NCBI GenBank assembly: GCA_001986395.2 | Contig: MQVO02000101.1 | Span: 1-35,980, forward strand | From: Irpex lacteus | Taxonomy: Eukaryota; Basidiomycota; Agaricomycetes; Polyporales; Irpicaceae | DNA: 35,980 bases | Reading direction: 5' to 3' | Shown here: piece by piece, positions 1 through 8,974 of the stretch | Numbering within the stretch: the first letter of the stretch is position 1 | How the letters are laid out: the number at the start of each line of letters is the position of its first letter | The notes under the pieces: generated by a model | What the model was told of the DNA's origin: nothing | The model's database searches: none | Seen by the model: the letters and a program-made list of their open reading frames with translations, nothing else | Position numbers and translations under genes: made by a program

Positions 1-1352
1 AAACTTAATGCTGCGAATAAACCAGCATCAATTAGTACAAATAAAATCTTATCACTATTTGCTCTTACATCAATAATAGCCTACGCACATAAATTACCAG
101 GTTTTTCTAAATTGTCAAATATATTAAAACTATGGTATGGTAAAACAAGATGGTGGAGCCTGTTAGTTAATCTTAGAAAAGGATTTATTATTCTTAATGC
201 ATTGATCGGAGTTTATGCTACATTTAAACTAACAGGATTCAGCACAGATAATCTTTTAGGAGGTTTCGTTGGTGTAGGTCACACATACTTTGAAATGTTA
301 TATTATGGAATAAGAAGACTATTTGGTTGGATTTACTCATTCTTTGATGATTGGCTATTACCTAAACCACCAACAACACCTTCATGGTATTGGTGGGGTC
401 CTAAGGAACATACATGGTACACAAGAGAAATGGTGCCAAATGGTTTAGGTAAAGTAATGGAAATTCCACACAACTTTGTAACCCCTACTAGTGATAATCT
501 AATAGATAAATTTATAAATCATAATAATAACACAAGTTGGTCAACACAGCGTATAATACTATATGGTATATTTATAGTAGGATCAGCTATTGCAGCAAGT
601 GCTTATTTTGGTTATAATTTATGGAAAGATCCTAGTATAATAACATCTCTATTTCCATGGAATAATCCAAATGATCATGGTGGAGGAGGTGGAGGAGAAG
701 TATTAAATACAGTAGGTGTATTACATTCATACACAAGATCTGTATTAAATATTTTTAATCCATTTAGCTACTATGTGTCAGATGCACAAAATCACACTGA
801 CTTCTTGAACTTCATGCATAATCAAAATGATGCTATTCATGCAGATAGAAGATATTATCCATTCACAGAAATAAATCCTTATGATAGATGGTATAGAAGA
901 TTATCTACACAATTGTTTGGAGAATCACCAACAGATCTATTTTAGAAGAATGAGATTAAGAGAAAATGCTTTTAATGCTTTTTCACCTTATAATCAAATT
1001 ACCAATTACTGCTACAACAACAGCTACAGAATCAATTGCACAAGCAATAGGAACTGTAGGATTAAGAACAAGTGAAATTGCACCTTCTCATGTAGATGGT
1101 GGATTATCTTATGTAAATCATATAATAAACTCAGTTCCACAAACACCAGAAATAGGAAGTAGAAGATTAGCTATTGATTTACCATCTCAATTAATGACTG
1201 GTGGAAATGAATGGGCAAATTGGGGTAATTCTGAATTCGTTGAAGCATCAGGAAATGATTCTGGTAGCGATTCAGGAAGTGACACAATTGTTCAATCATC
1301 ATCATCATCTTCATCTGAAGAAGAAGAAGATATTACGGATGGAATTAATTAA
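1..1352 (+). CDS. Plasmid-type membrane protein, 5'-incomplete, two frameshifts
   Basis: The frame is open from base 1, so the start lies outside the window; the first internal start-like codon is TTG at 112. The 1-945 part encodes a Trp/Tyr-rich protein with hydrophobic segments near the beginning (IIAYAH), at about nt 175-225 and nt 565-615, a PTTPSWYWWGPKEHTWY stretch and a six-Gly run. After the stop at 943-945 coding continues in the next frame (RRMRLRENAFNAFSPYNQ, about 944-990) and then in the third frame to 1352 (TATTTATESIAQ, then an acidic Ser/Glu tail). This suggests one protein broken twice, near 940 and 990-1000, though separate small ORFs cannot be excluded. I do not recognise the family. 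The neighbouring dpo gene and the style suggest linear mitochondrial plasmid origin. Confidence 0.55.
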
Positions 1353-1596
1353 TTTAGTAGTATAGAGTAAAATTATTTTTATTTATTCGGAGCGAGCAAA
1401 TAAAATTATAAAAGATATTTGATTATATATTCAATTTATTTTGTTTTATTTTAATTTATTTTGTTTAATTTTGTTTAGCGAGTGATAAGTTAATTGTTTA
1501 TTTGATCCTGTACTATATATGGGGTATACTAATTTATTTAAATTTAATGGGGTATAATAATATTTTTAAAATTAATCTGTATCTGGATCTGGATAA
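1353..1596. other. AT-rich intergenic stretch
   Basis: Very AT-rich sequence with runs of TTTTAATTTATTTTG type and two GGGGTAT motifs (about 1519 and 1549). I see no gene here. Confidence 0.6.
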
Positions 1597-1667
1597 TTAG
1601 GATTTAGTTTAATGGTAAAACACAAGGATTCCTAACCTTTAATTCAGTTCGAGTCTGAAATCCTAAA
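1597..1667 (+). tRNA. trnR: tRNA-Arg (CCT), probable
   Basis: The acceptor stem TTAGGAT/ATCCTAA is perfect, the T arm TTCAG-TTCGAGT-CTGAA is perfect, and the D arm has GTTT/AAAC. The anticodon region TTCCTAA gives CCT with T33 and A37. The anticodon stem is imperfect (AAGG/CCTT plus a mismatch). If the loop were read one base earlier it would be TCC (Gly), but the stem fits less well. It lies about 75 nt upstream of the dpo1 leader RNA. Confidence 0.7.
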
Positions 1668-1740
1668 TAAAATAAAAATATAAATTTTTAAAAATGTAAT
1701 AAATTAAATTAAAATATAAAAGAGGTGAACTTGTAATTAT

Positions 1741-1880
1741 AACCGGCAATCACATACATGAAATATATTAACATGAAGTCAGTTATCTACAGTTGTAGTG
1801 TGTATGGTAATGTTTATTCTTAAATGAAAAAATATATTAGTGGGGGCAGTGGACCCTGAAGTTTAAGTACCTACCGGGTT
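1741..1880 (+). ncRNA. Structured 5' leader of dpo1 (copy 1, divergent)
   Basis: This region ends 18 nt before the dpo1 start codon. Outer ends AACCGG (1741) and CCGGGTT (1874-1880) can pair. Inside are CATACA/TGTATG, the perfect hairpin CTAC-AGTT-GTAG and a GGG/CCC hairpin, then TGAAGTTTAAGTACCTACC. The last stretch matches TGAAGTTTGAGTACTTACC and TGACGTTTAAGTACATACC at the same place in the copies at 10014-10147 and 24150-24283. There the outer stem is AATTGG/CCAATT, so the pairing is kept while the bases differ. The function is unknown; translational control or RNA processing is an inference. Confidence 0.55.
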
Positions 1881-1898
1881 TATAAAGTAAAAATAAAA

Positions 1899-4674
1899 AT
1901 GATACAACAACAAATGTATAAATTAACACAAGGTACTACATTAAGTACTACTATTTTAACTCAATATATCACTCTATTCTGGACTGATATATTTGCACAT
2001 TTATCTAATAGAGATAATATCCATTTATTAATTCTATGTAAAGTTCAATTCCATAATGGTGAAACCAGAACTTTGGCACATATGAGAAGATGTAACTTCA
2101 CTGATAAAGATTTATTTACTAATTATCTGGTTTCAAGATTAGGAGGATTAAATGATACCTATAAAGATACACCAATTTATTTCAATAACTCTTGATTATA
2201 ATATATGCGATGGTTTAGCAGCTGGTGATAGACTTCTATCTAAATCAGAAGAATATACAGTTGTTAAATATAATTATAATAATATGCAACTTCCTCTTAG
2301 TATGAATCCTGCAGATTATGGTACTATTTTAATGAGTCAAGATATGGGTGATAAAATAAGATATATGATTCAAGATAGTCAAAATAGAGTAATTCAGATC
2401 GATGTATATGGTACTAATGATAATACTTCATCAAGATATAATGAAGTATATTATTTAGCACCATTTGATCTTAAATATGTTGATACTCTTGCACTTATTG
2501 GAAACGGATTTACAAGACAAATTGGTAAAGATACACAATTTATTGATCATACTGGTGTAGTAGTATATAAAGAAAAAGAGATTCCTGCTAAACCATTCAA
2601 TAAAATTAATTTAGATAAAAAAATATCAGATGCTAGTGTATATTGCACTATTGATATTGAGACAGTTAATATTGAAGGAAATCAAATCCCGTATTTAATT
2701 TGTGGTTATGTTTATGGTAAACATTTTTATTCTTATGCCAATGATTTAAGTGAGAAATCACAGGTAGAAATGTTTAAATCATTTTTTAGTCAATTAATTG
2801 AGCATAAGAATATAAAATATGTATACGCTCATAATCTATCGGGATTTGATGGAGTTTTCATACTTAAACATTTATTAGCTTTTGGTGCTTATTTAGTAAA
2901 ACCTATAATTTTTAATGGAAAATTAATAGGTATTGTACTAAAAATACAAGATGGTGATAAGGAGGATAAATTTATTACAATTAAATTTAAAGACTCATTA
3001 TTATTACTTCCAATGTCTCTTAGAAAATTATGTAAATCTTTTAATGTTCCTACTCCTAAAACTCATTTTCCATTCAAATTAACTGATATTAATTATAATG
3101 GTCCTTTCCCTGCTTATGAATTATTTACAGATATTTCTAGAGAGGAATATGATTTAATTAAAAAAGAGCATGGAAATAGAGTATGGAGTTTTAGAGAGGA
3201 AGCTATTAAATATTGTAGTATTGATTGTGTAGCTTTATTTGATATTATATTTAAATTTAATGAATTAATCTTTAACCAATTTAGTCTAAATGTTCACGGA
3301 TCCTTAACTCTACCCTCTTTAGCTATGAAGATTTATAAATCTTCATTTATGACTAAAAATACTATTTATCAGATACTGGGTAGAGTTGAATGGGATATCC
3401 GTGAATCTTATACTGGTGGTGCTGTAGATGTTTATATCAACCATAATGGTAATAATCAGAATCTTCTAAGTGGTATAAAAAATAAATTATATTATTATGA
3501 TGTAAATTCTCTTTACCCTAATGTTATGGCTTCTTTACAAATGCCTGTAGGTAAACCTATTGCATTTGAAGGTGATATTACTAAATATTGGTTAGCAGAA
3601 AATAAAGGGTTCTTTGATGATGAAAATATATACTTTTTTTATTGTAAAATTACATCACCTAAATTCATGATGCATCCAATCCTTCAACGTAGAATCAAAA
3701 CTGCTGATGGTGTAAGAACTATTGCTGGATTAGGTACTTGGACTGGATGGATCTCATCTTATGAATATCAGGTGTGTGAACCATTAGGATATAAATTCGA
3801 GATTCTAAATGGTTATAAATTTAAAAAAGCTAATATTTTCAGTGAGTATGTTAAAAAATTATATGAAATTAGATTGACTTACTCTAAATCAGACCCTTTA
3901 AATTTAGTTGCTAAATTATTAATGAATTCACTTTATGGAAAATTTGGTATGAAATCTGAATCTTCTGGAGTTGAAGTATATGATGTAAGGGATGAATTCA
4001 CAATTAAATTATTGCAAGAGCATTTGGATAAATCTGGTGAATCTATATCAGATATATTGAGAGTAGGTGACTACTATATTTTACAAACTAGTCAGATTCA
4101 CTATAGATTTGATGATAAAGAGGATATGTACCATGGGTTAGACGTAAATGTTGCAATTGCATCTACGGTAACCGCTGGTGCGAGGTGCTTAATGTCTCAA
4201 GTTAAAAATACTGATGATATGAATGTATATTATACAGATACGGATAGTATTATTACTGATTCACCATTACCACCTTCATTAGTTGGTGATAAGTTAGGTC
4301 AATTTAAGCTTGAATGTGAAATCACTAGAGCAGTATTTTTAGCTCCTAAAGTTTATGGAATTATTACTACTGATGGTGATGAAATCATTAAAGTTAAAGG
4401 TCTAACTAAAAATGCTGTAAAAGATATTCATGTTTCTGATTTGAGATTGTTATTGATTAAAGATGCAGATAAAAAAATTGAGCAAGTTAAATGGAATAAA
4501 ACTATGTTTGAGGGAAAAATAGAAATACTGAAAACAAGTTATAAACTTAGAGCTTCTTCAAACAAAAGAATGCCTGTATATGTACCAAATCAAAATCCAC
4601 AAGACTTAAGTCAGTGGCTTGATATTCTTACTAAAACTAAACCTTATATTTATAATGAAATTGAAGTTAAATAG
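1899..4674 (+). CDS. dpo: Plasmid-type family B DNA polymerase (dpo1), one frameshift
   Basis: Protein-primed DNA polymerase of the fungal mitochondrial linear-plasmid type (DNA_pol_B_2). Visible motifs, numbered approximately from the start at 1899: ExoI TIDIETVN (~248), ExoII YAHNLSGFDG (~309), ExoIII YCSIDC (~436), motif A DVNSLYPNVM (~533), motif B KLLMNSLYGKFG (~671), motif C YTDTDS (~778), then KVKGLTK. All catalytic residues look intact. The ATG at 1899 (MIQQQMYKL) aligns with the ATG of dpo2 (MIKQRLYNL). The N-terminal part reads in one frame to about 2175 and the rest in the next. Removing one T from the short T run near 2175-2178 makes the junction colinear with dpo2 (TPI-ISITLDYN against TAIINISFHYI). 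This is either a sequencing error or a recent inactivating insertion. The length of about 924 aa equals dpo2. Confidence 0.9.
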
Positions 4675-4710
4675 TATAGTGTAATATAATATAATATAAT
4701 CTTATTTTAT

Positions 4711-4755
4711 AACCCCTTGTAATATAACCCCTTGTAATATAACCCTTTGTAATAT
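4711..4755 (+). repeat. Three tandem 15-bp units after dpo1
   Basis: Three consecutive copies of AACCCCTTGTAATAT, the third with CCCT in place of CCCC, lie just downstream of the dpo1 stop. A looser AACCCC-spaced series follows dpo2 at about 12965-13055, so the 3' flanks of both genes share this flavour. Confidence 0.8.
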
Positions 4756-4829
4756 AAGCCTGAAATATTATATAACTAAACTAAAAAATTAATTAAAATA
4801 AAAAGTTATTCGTTCGGATTTAAAAAAAA

Positions 4830-5138
4830 TTAAGTTTCAGGTATACTACTAATTAAAGTGGGTTCCATTACAGGATAATCTAAATTAGGAATATTAGCAA
4901 TAGAATCAATAGGTTGAGTGTAAGTTTCTAGAGGCTCTACTTGTATTCCAATTTCTGTTGTTGAATCTACTATTTGATCTAGAGTTGAATCTACAATTGA
5001 ATCTAAAGTTTTCTCTTCAGTTTGCACTTCTTTATATACTATCCATATATCTCTTAATATTAAATGTTCTAAGATTAATCCAGTTGATACTGTAACTAAT
5101 CCTGTAATAATTGCAAAAGCGATATCTGAGAAACGTGG
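4830..5138 (-). CDS. Small membrane-anchored acidic ORF, 5'-truncated
   Basis: A reading frame runs on the minus strand from a TAG just upstream of 5138 to the stop at 4830. There is no initiator at its 5' edge; the tRNA-Tyr gene lies about 20 nt further upstream on the same strand. The first ~30 residues contain a hydrophobic segment (IAFAIITGLVTVSTGLI). The rest is hydrophilic, rich in Asp/Thr/Glu, with a short internal repeat (LDSIVDST then LDQIVDST). It ends converging on dpo1. I do not recognise it. It resembles the acidic tails of the plasmid-type ORFs nearby and may be the 3' end of one cut by the tRNA junction. Confidence 0.5.
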   Translation of the reverse strand, partial: PRFSDIAFAIITGLVTVSTGLILEHLILRDIWIVYKEVQTEEKTLDSIVDSTLDQIVDSTTEIGIQVEPLETYTQPIDSIANIPNLDYPVMEPTLISSIPET

Positions 5139-5159
5139 CTATATAACTAAAAATAGTTT

Positions 5160-5241
5160 AGGAAACAAGAGATTCGAACTCTTAAAAGCATCTAGCTACT
5201 GAGTTTACAGCTCACCCCTTCTTACCGTAAAGGGAGTTTCC
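5160..5241 (-). tRNA. trnY: tRNA-Tyr (GTA)
   Basis: On the minus strand the acceptor GGAAAC pairs with GTTTCC, the anticodon arm TGAG-CTGTAAA-CTCA gives GTA, the T arm contains GTTCGAATC, and a long variable arm is present. The class II shape is typical for fungal mitochondrial tRNA-Tyr. Length is 82 nt. Confidence 0.85.
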
Positions 5242-5279
5242 TTTTGAGAAAAGAGGTCCCTCTTTTCATTTTATTTCTT

Positions 5280-5690
5280 ATAGGGTGCCCTGAAGCAATA
5301 AAATGAAACCGTTGGTCTTAATTAGAAGTAGAATCTTTAACTATGCCTTTAGTTAATCTGTATAACATAAAAATATATAAATTAAGGAGTAGTGGAGCAT
5401 TCCACTCGATTGAAGAATAGTGATTTATTATTTGGACGACGTGGAAGTGATAATGTCAACATGAGTAGTATAATGTATGTATAATCATACACACCGTAAG
5501 TAAAAGGGTTTCAAGACAATGTTGTACAGTCTTGAGTTAGGACGATCTCTAAGGTTATTAGCCGATGAGCGAGTTACAGCAAATCTTGTGCATCGGAAGA
5601 TGTATGGGGTCAAGAAAACAATGTAATTGTTATGGCCTAATACCATGATATTATCGTACCCTAAACCGACACAGGTTTAGTAGTATAGGA
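5280..5690 (+). rRNA. rnl: Large subunit rRNA fragment (rnl, internal part)
   Basis: The segment contains LSU-like blocks: GGACGACGTGGAAGTGATAA, CACCGTAAGTAAAAGGGTTTC, GATGAGCGAGTTACAGCAAAT and the near-universal TACCCTAAACCGACACAGGT at about 5657-5676. These correspond to a middle part of 23S-like rRNA. Conservation stops right after the ACAGGT block, and I see no continuation of rnl in the window. It is therefore a fragment, either a pseudogene copy or a piece of a split rRNA. Confidence 0.7.
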
Positions 5691-5722
5691 GTATAATTAT
5701 TTTATTAATAAAATATACACAA

Positions 5723-5796
5723 AAGGGATTTGCTTAATTGGTATAGCATTTGTTTTACACACAAAATTAGTATTGGTTCGAGTTTAATATTTTTTA
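5723..5796 (+). tRNA. trnV: tRNA-Val (TAC), G-U rich
   Basis: The anticodon arm TTTGT-TTTACAC-ACAAA is perfect and gives TAC. The acceptor AAGGGAT/ATTTTTT and the T stem ATTGG/TTAAT pair only with several G-U pairs, so this copy may be weakened. The D arm is present (TTAATTGGTATAGC). It lies just after the rnl fragment. Confidence 0.7.
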
Positions 5797-5810
5797 GTTG
5801 CCTTAATAAA

Positions 5811-5985
5811 AAAAAAAAGGAGAATAGTGTCCAGCAGTTAGGGATTATAGTGAAGGTACTTAATTGTATGTAATTGTTATTTGTAATTAATTAAATTTAA
5901 GGGTTTATATTAAAGAATGATTGATATAAATTTATAGTCCTGTCTAAATATTGTGCCAGGGTAATACAGTGAGAGCTAGCTCTCC
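5811..5985 (+). rRNA. rns: Small subunit rRNA fragment around the 530 loop, with a core deletion
   Basis: The text GTCCTGTCTAAATATTGTGCCAG followed directly by GGTAATAC resembles the fungal rns 530 region, normally GTGCCAGCAGYCGCGGTAATAC. Here the central bases of that invariant loop are missing, which should inactivate a ribosomal copy. Upstream AGTGTCCAGCAGTTAGG and GTGAAGGTA also look rns-like. The similarity ends at the GAGAGCTAGCTCTC palindrome (about 5972-5985). I infer a damaged rns scrap. Confidence 0.45.
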
Positions 5986-6047
5986 CGGGAATAAGGAAAG
6001 TAGCTATATAATAATTATTAATAATTTACTGTATCATTTTAATATTA

Positions 6048-6105
6048 TCATGCCCTATTGAGACAATTAACAGTGCTCTGTTTTAACCGTTGAGCTATAG
6101 TAGCT
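6048..6105 (-). pseudogene. tRNA-Asn-like remnant
   Basis: The minus strand reads TATAGCTCAACGGTTA (D arm) followed by GAGCA-CTGTTAA-TTGTC, giving anticodon GTT (Asn). Two of five anticodon-stem pairs are mismatched, and no acceptor or T arm follows. This is a degenerate 5' half. Confidence 0.4.
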
Positions 6106-6138
6106 TAAATTTAAATTTTAATAACTTCATTATTATCC

Positions 6139-6385
6139 TTACTGTAAATTTTTTAAATCATTCACAACTTGGCTAAAATCTTGTTTAATTTTTTTATTTT
6201 CATGATAAGTATTAACCTCATCATATTTTTTTTAGCTTGTTTAGCTTCTGTTCAAGATATTCCTTAAGTTGCTCTAAACCTTCCTTTGTAGTGTTTTCAC
6301 TTTCTTTATCGAAAAATGAAGGATAATTTTTTTAAGTTGATTTGCTTCAGCATTAAACTCTTTTTGACTGTCAGGCAATTTTTAA
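6139..6385 (-). pseudogene. Hydrophilic ORF remnant, broken at A runs
   Basis: On the minus strand three consecutive pieces in different frames read as one Lys/Glu-rich protein: LPDSQKEFNAEANQLKK, then FFDKESENTTKEGLEQLKE up to about 6235, then YDEVNTYHENKKIKQDF to the stop at 6139. Each frame change falls in a poly-A run. The composition predicts a coiled coil. The family is unknown, probably the tail of a plasmid-type ORF. Sequencing error at homopolymers could restore a longer frame. Confidence 0.4.
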
Positions 6386-6693
6386 AACACAAAGTACTAC
6401 TCTATTTTAATTAAATTAGGTTTTAGGATAATTATATATTTATACAATAGATAGTCAAATAGGTATAAATTTTAAGGGGAAACATAAAATTAATGATTTT
6501 AAATATATATGATGTTCTTTTATTAAAAATTATTACAATAATTTTTAATCTCACCTTTTCTTTTTATTTTAAGCTATAATAAAGTATTAAAGGGCATAAA
6601 AGAGTATAAATATATTACAATAAAAAAATTATGTAATATATTGTTATTTTTTTTAATTGATATTATATATCTAATTTTTTTATATAAAGATAA
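6386..6693. other. AT-rich stretch without a recognised gene
   Basis: About 300 nt of A/T runs lie between the broken minus-strand ORF and tRNA-Gly. I see no ORF, tRNA or strong hairpin here. Confidence 0.6.
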
Positions 6694-6764
6694 GCGAGTA
6701 TAGTTAAGGGGTATAACTTCTGTCTTCCAAATAGATGTCATCAGTTCGAATCTGATTACTCGTA
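6694..6764 (+). tRNA. trnG: tRNA-Gly (TCC)
   Basis: The acceptor GCGAGTA/TACTCGT pairs with one G-U. The anticodon arm TCTGT-CTTCCAA-ATAGA gives TCC, and the T arm is ATCAG-TTCGAAT-CTGAT. It is a normal cloverleaf of 71 nt. Confidence 0.85.
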
Positions 6765-6882
6765 AATATAAAATAAGGGCAGGGTGGATAAGTGGAGAGT
6801 TTATGCCTTAAAAAAAGAAATATTTATATTCTTTTTAATAGGTTGTGTTAGGAGGGTAAGCTAATATCAATAGATACAATAA

Positions 6883-6955
6883 GGAAGCAGAACTTGAGTG
6901 GTTTGAGTGTCTCCCTTTTAAGGAGAAAGTCCTGGTTCGAGTCCAGGTGCTTTCA
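6883..6955 (+). tRNA. trnK: tRNA-Lys (TTT)
   Basis: The acceptor is GGAAGCA/TGCTTTC, the anticodon arm TCTCC-CTTTTAA-GGAGA gives TTT, and the T arm is CCTGG-TTCGAGT-CCAGG. It is a complete 73-nt cloverleaf. Confidence 0.9.
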
Positions 6956-7111
6956 TATTCCTCCTGTATTTACCTCCTTATTTTATAAAAAAGGAATAAA
7001 TAAAAATAAAATCAAAATTTAGATGTTTTTAAACATAATTTAGTTACTATCCACTTTCCACTTATTCATGTGAACTTTTATACTTAGAATTTTTAAATAA
7101 AAGTAGACTTC

Positions 7112-7202
7112 CCCCAAAAAACATCCCCAAAAACTAGGTATTATAAATAATTCTAACTAGTTTTTTTGGGGATTATTTCTACCGCGACCCTAGTTTTTTG
7201 GG
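7112..7202 (+). repeat. Palindromic element, long form
   Basis: The ends CCCAAAAAAC and CTAGTTTTTTGGG are inverted. An inner CCCCAAAAACTAG...CTAGTTTTTTTGGGG hairpin sits inside. The element is essentially identical to 15017-15107 and, inverted, to 33403-33493. It lies immediately next to the truncated nad4 fragment. Confidence 0.85.
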
Positions 7203-7213
7203 TTTGGTAGTAT

Positions 7214-7352
7214 TTATCTATAAAAAGAAGTCATTCTTGTTCCAGTTCTATTGTATAATACGGCACCTGCATATATTTTATATAAATAAGCCACAGGATA
7301 AAAATCCGTGTGCTAGAGCTAATACTATACTTCCTTCTAACCCTAGAACTGT
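7214..7352 (-). pseudogene. nad4: nad4 internal fragment, divergent from the resident nad4
   Basis: The minus strand reads VLGLEGSIVLALAHGF, a frameshift after GLFI, then CAGAVLYNRTGTRMTSF. This is the conserved NADH dehydrogenase subunit 4 block, where the resident gene at 27587 has GIEGAILLSLAHGF and GGVIYDRFHTR. Only about 45 codons remain, bounded by stops. The sequence differs from the resident copy at many residues, so it is either an old duplicate or a piece from another mitochondrial lineage. Confidence 0.7.
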
Positions 7353-7399
7353 TTAGCTAAATATTTCTATTAAATATTTATTAAGTTAATAAATAAAAT

Positions 7400-7604
7400 T
7401 TAAATTTATTAAATAAAAGGAATAGAATAATATAATTATTCTACACTAAGCAATCAAATTAAACAGAATATGTTTATTAAGACTAATTAACTTAATTGAA
7501 ATTAAGTTAAACTTTATCTTCTTATTTTATTATCTATTTTTAGAATAAATAAAATAGGTATAGTCAATTCTTTTGATGTGTGTTTTATTTTTTTTTTTAT
7601 TAAT
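7400..7604 (+). promoter_or_regulatory. Duplicated cox3 5' leader in front of a plasmid-type ORF
   Basis: This segment matches 29742-29934, the region directly upstream of cox3, almost base for base. Both contain TTTATTAAATAAAAGGAAT, TTATTCTACACTAAGCAATC and AGGTATAGTCAATTCTTTTG. The match stops just before the ATG in both cases (TTAATATG). The copy here carries a small insertion at about 7530-7548. The arrangement places an unrelated ORF behind the cox3 leader and presumably its expression signals (inference). Confidence 0.75.
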
Positions 7605-8966
7605 ATGAATATCTTAATGACAAATAAGAAATTTTCTATTATACCCGTTCAACTTAGAACAGGTAGTATATATCCCGTGAAATATTTCCACGGCACTCAT
7701 TTTTTACTTATGGATAATACGAATCCTCAGGCTAATCCCAACAAAATACCAGAAGTTGATGCAACTAAAATGTTACAGGGGTTAGAGGAGATAGTTAAAA
7801 ATAGTGAGTCCAAAACAGTATCCGATTTGATTTCAGAGGATACATCTTCTTTTGAGGAGGCCTTTCCTAATTTTTATAAAGATTCAAAAATGTCCAAGTT
7901 CTTTGGTGAAAAAAAACTTAGTGATATAATAAACCAAGCATTATCTAAAAATGATAATGATGATGAGTTTCTTTCTAAATTTAAGGATAGTATCAGTGAA
8001 GTTCCTGGTGATACTCCCTTGCAAAAATTAATTAATTTTTCTATACTAGAAAAAAATAAAAAAGATGGTTCTTGGGAAGGATTAGCTAATGATTTAAAGG
8101 ATAAAATTAATTTTGGTTATAATGCGCCTATGTCTGATGCAATACAAACTAAATCTGTAACTCCTGGTAAGTTAATAGATATCACAGAGGACAAAAAATT
8201 GGTATTGGACTTGGATAAACTTTCTGATTTAATACAACGTACTTCAGAACAATTACCTGAAGTAGTGGGCGTCTATGGACCTTATTCTTTTTTCGGTTTT
8301 ACGAGTCTTATGTTTTGGAAAGGGTTGGTTAAAGGTTATGATAGCGGTAATAAATTTAATTTAGATAATTTTAAAAAAGATAGCTCTAAATTACAAGCAA
8401 TGAGAATTATGACTCATGGTAGATTAGCATTTACTACAGCAGGTACATTAGTTCTTATGTTTGGAATATATAACTGCTTTAACATTATACCTAAAAAGTA
8501 TAATGTAAATATAGATATAGCTAATAATGCAGATCAAAATAATTCACATAAATCAGTATTATTTTTATTATCTCTAATAAAAAATTGGAGTATATGGAAA
8601 AAAGGTTTATTATTTTTGGTGCTAGTTGTTTTGATATATTTTAATTTTAATACAATTTTAAGTATAAAGTTGTTTATAGATAAAAATATTATTTACTTTA
8701 AATTATTTAACTTTATCGCTTTAAGTCTAATCTTATTATACTTTGTATTCTTTTTTGTTGTTTTGGATAGATTTAAGAAATCTAATATAGAGCCTATTTT
8801 ACCTAAATACATACCTTCATTCTTCAAAGAAGAAATTTCTGCTATTTATGCCATAAGTAAAATGTTAAGTACAGATAGAGAAATGGTAGTTGAACACATG
8901 AAGAGAACTATGTTTATGGTAACTATTATCTATTTTGCATTTATTGTAATTTGTATAGTATCTTAA
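7605..8966 (+). CDS. Membrane protein of plasmid type behind a cox3-like leader
   Basis: A 453-aa protein starting at ATG 7605 (MNILMTNKKF). An in-frame ATG at 7578 exists, but it lies in the copied cox3 leader, so I prefer 7605. Residues ~35-240 are hydrophilic and acidic (EVDATKML, DKINFGYNAP). Hydrophobic segments follow at about 275-290, 333-350, 365-388 and 437-453. The C-terminal quarter (two membrane spans around a PKYIPSF loop) resembles the next gene, so the two appear related. The frame is intact over 1.36 kb. I do not recognise the family. Context suggests a mitochondrial-plasmid protein; any role is unknown. Confidence 0.75.
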   Translation: MNILMTNKKFSIIPVQLRTGSIYPVKYFHGTHFLLMDNTNPQANPNKIPEVDATKMLQGLEEIVKNSESKTVSDLISEDTSSFEEAFPNFYKDSKMSKFFGEKKLSDIINQALSKNDNDDEFLSKFKDSISEVPGDTPLQKLINFSILEKNKKDGSWEGLANDLKDKINFGYNAPMSDAIQTKSVTPGKLIDITEDKKLVLDLDKLSDLIQRTSEQLPEVVGVYGPYSFFGFTSLMFWKGLVKGYDSGNKFNLDNFKKDSSKLQAMRIMTHGRLAFTTAGTLVLMFGIYNCFNIIPKKYNVNIDIANNADQNNSHKSVLFLLSLIKNWSIWKKGLLFLVLVVLIYFNFNTILSIKLFIDKNIIYFKLFNFIALSLILLYFVFFFVVLDRFKKSNIEPILPKYIPSFFKEEISAIYAISKMLSTDREMVVEHMKRTMFMVTIIYFAFIVICIVS

Positions 8967-8974
8967 TTTGAAAT

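Noticed and set aside
881..1075. 64-codon ORF overlapping the end of the first gene
   Set aside because: It bridges two frames of the broken membrane protein and is better read as part of that one gene.
4711..4755. CRISPR-like array
   Set aside because: 15-bp units are directly adjacent without spacers; a simple tandem repeat.
6775..6868. Possible class II tRNA (Leu or Ser) starting GGGCAGGGTGGATAAG
   Set aside because: A D-arm-like text is followed only by a poly-A/poly-T hairpin; no acceptor partner or T arm could be found.
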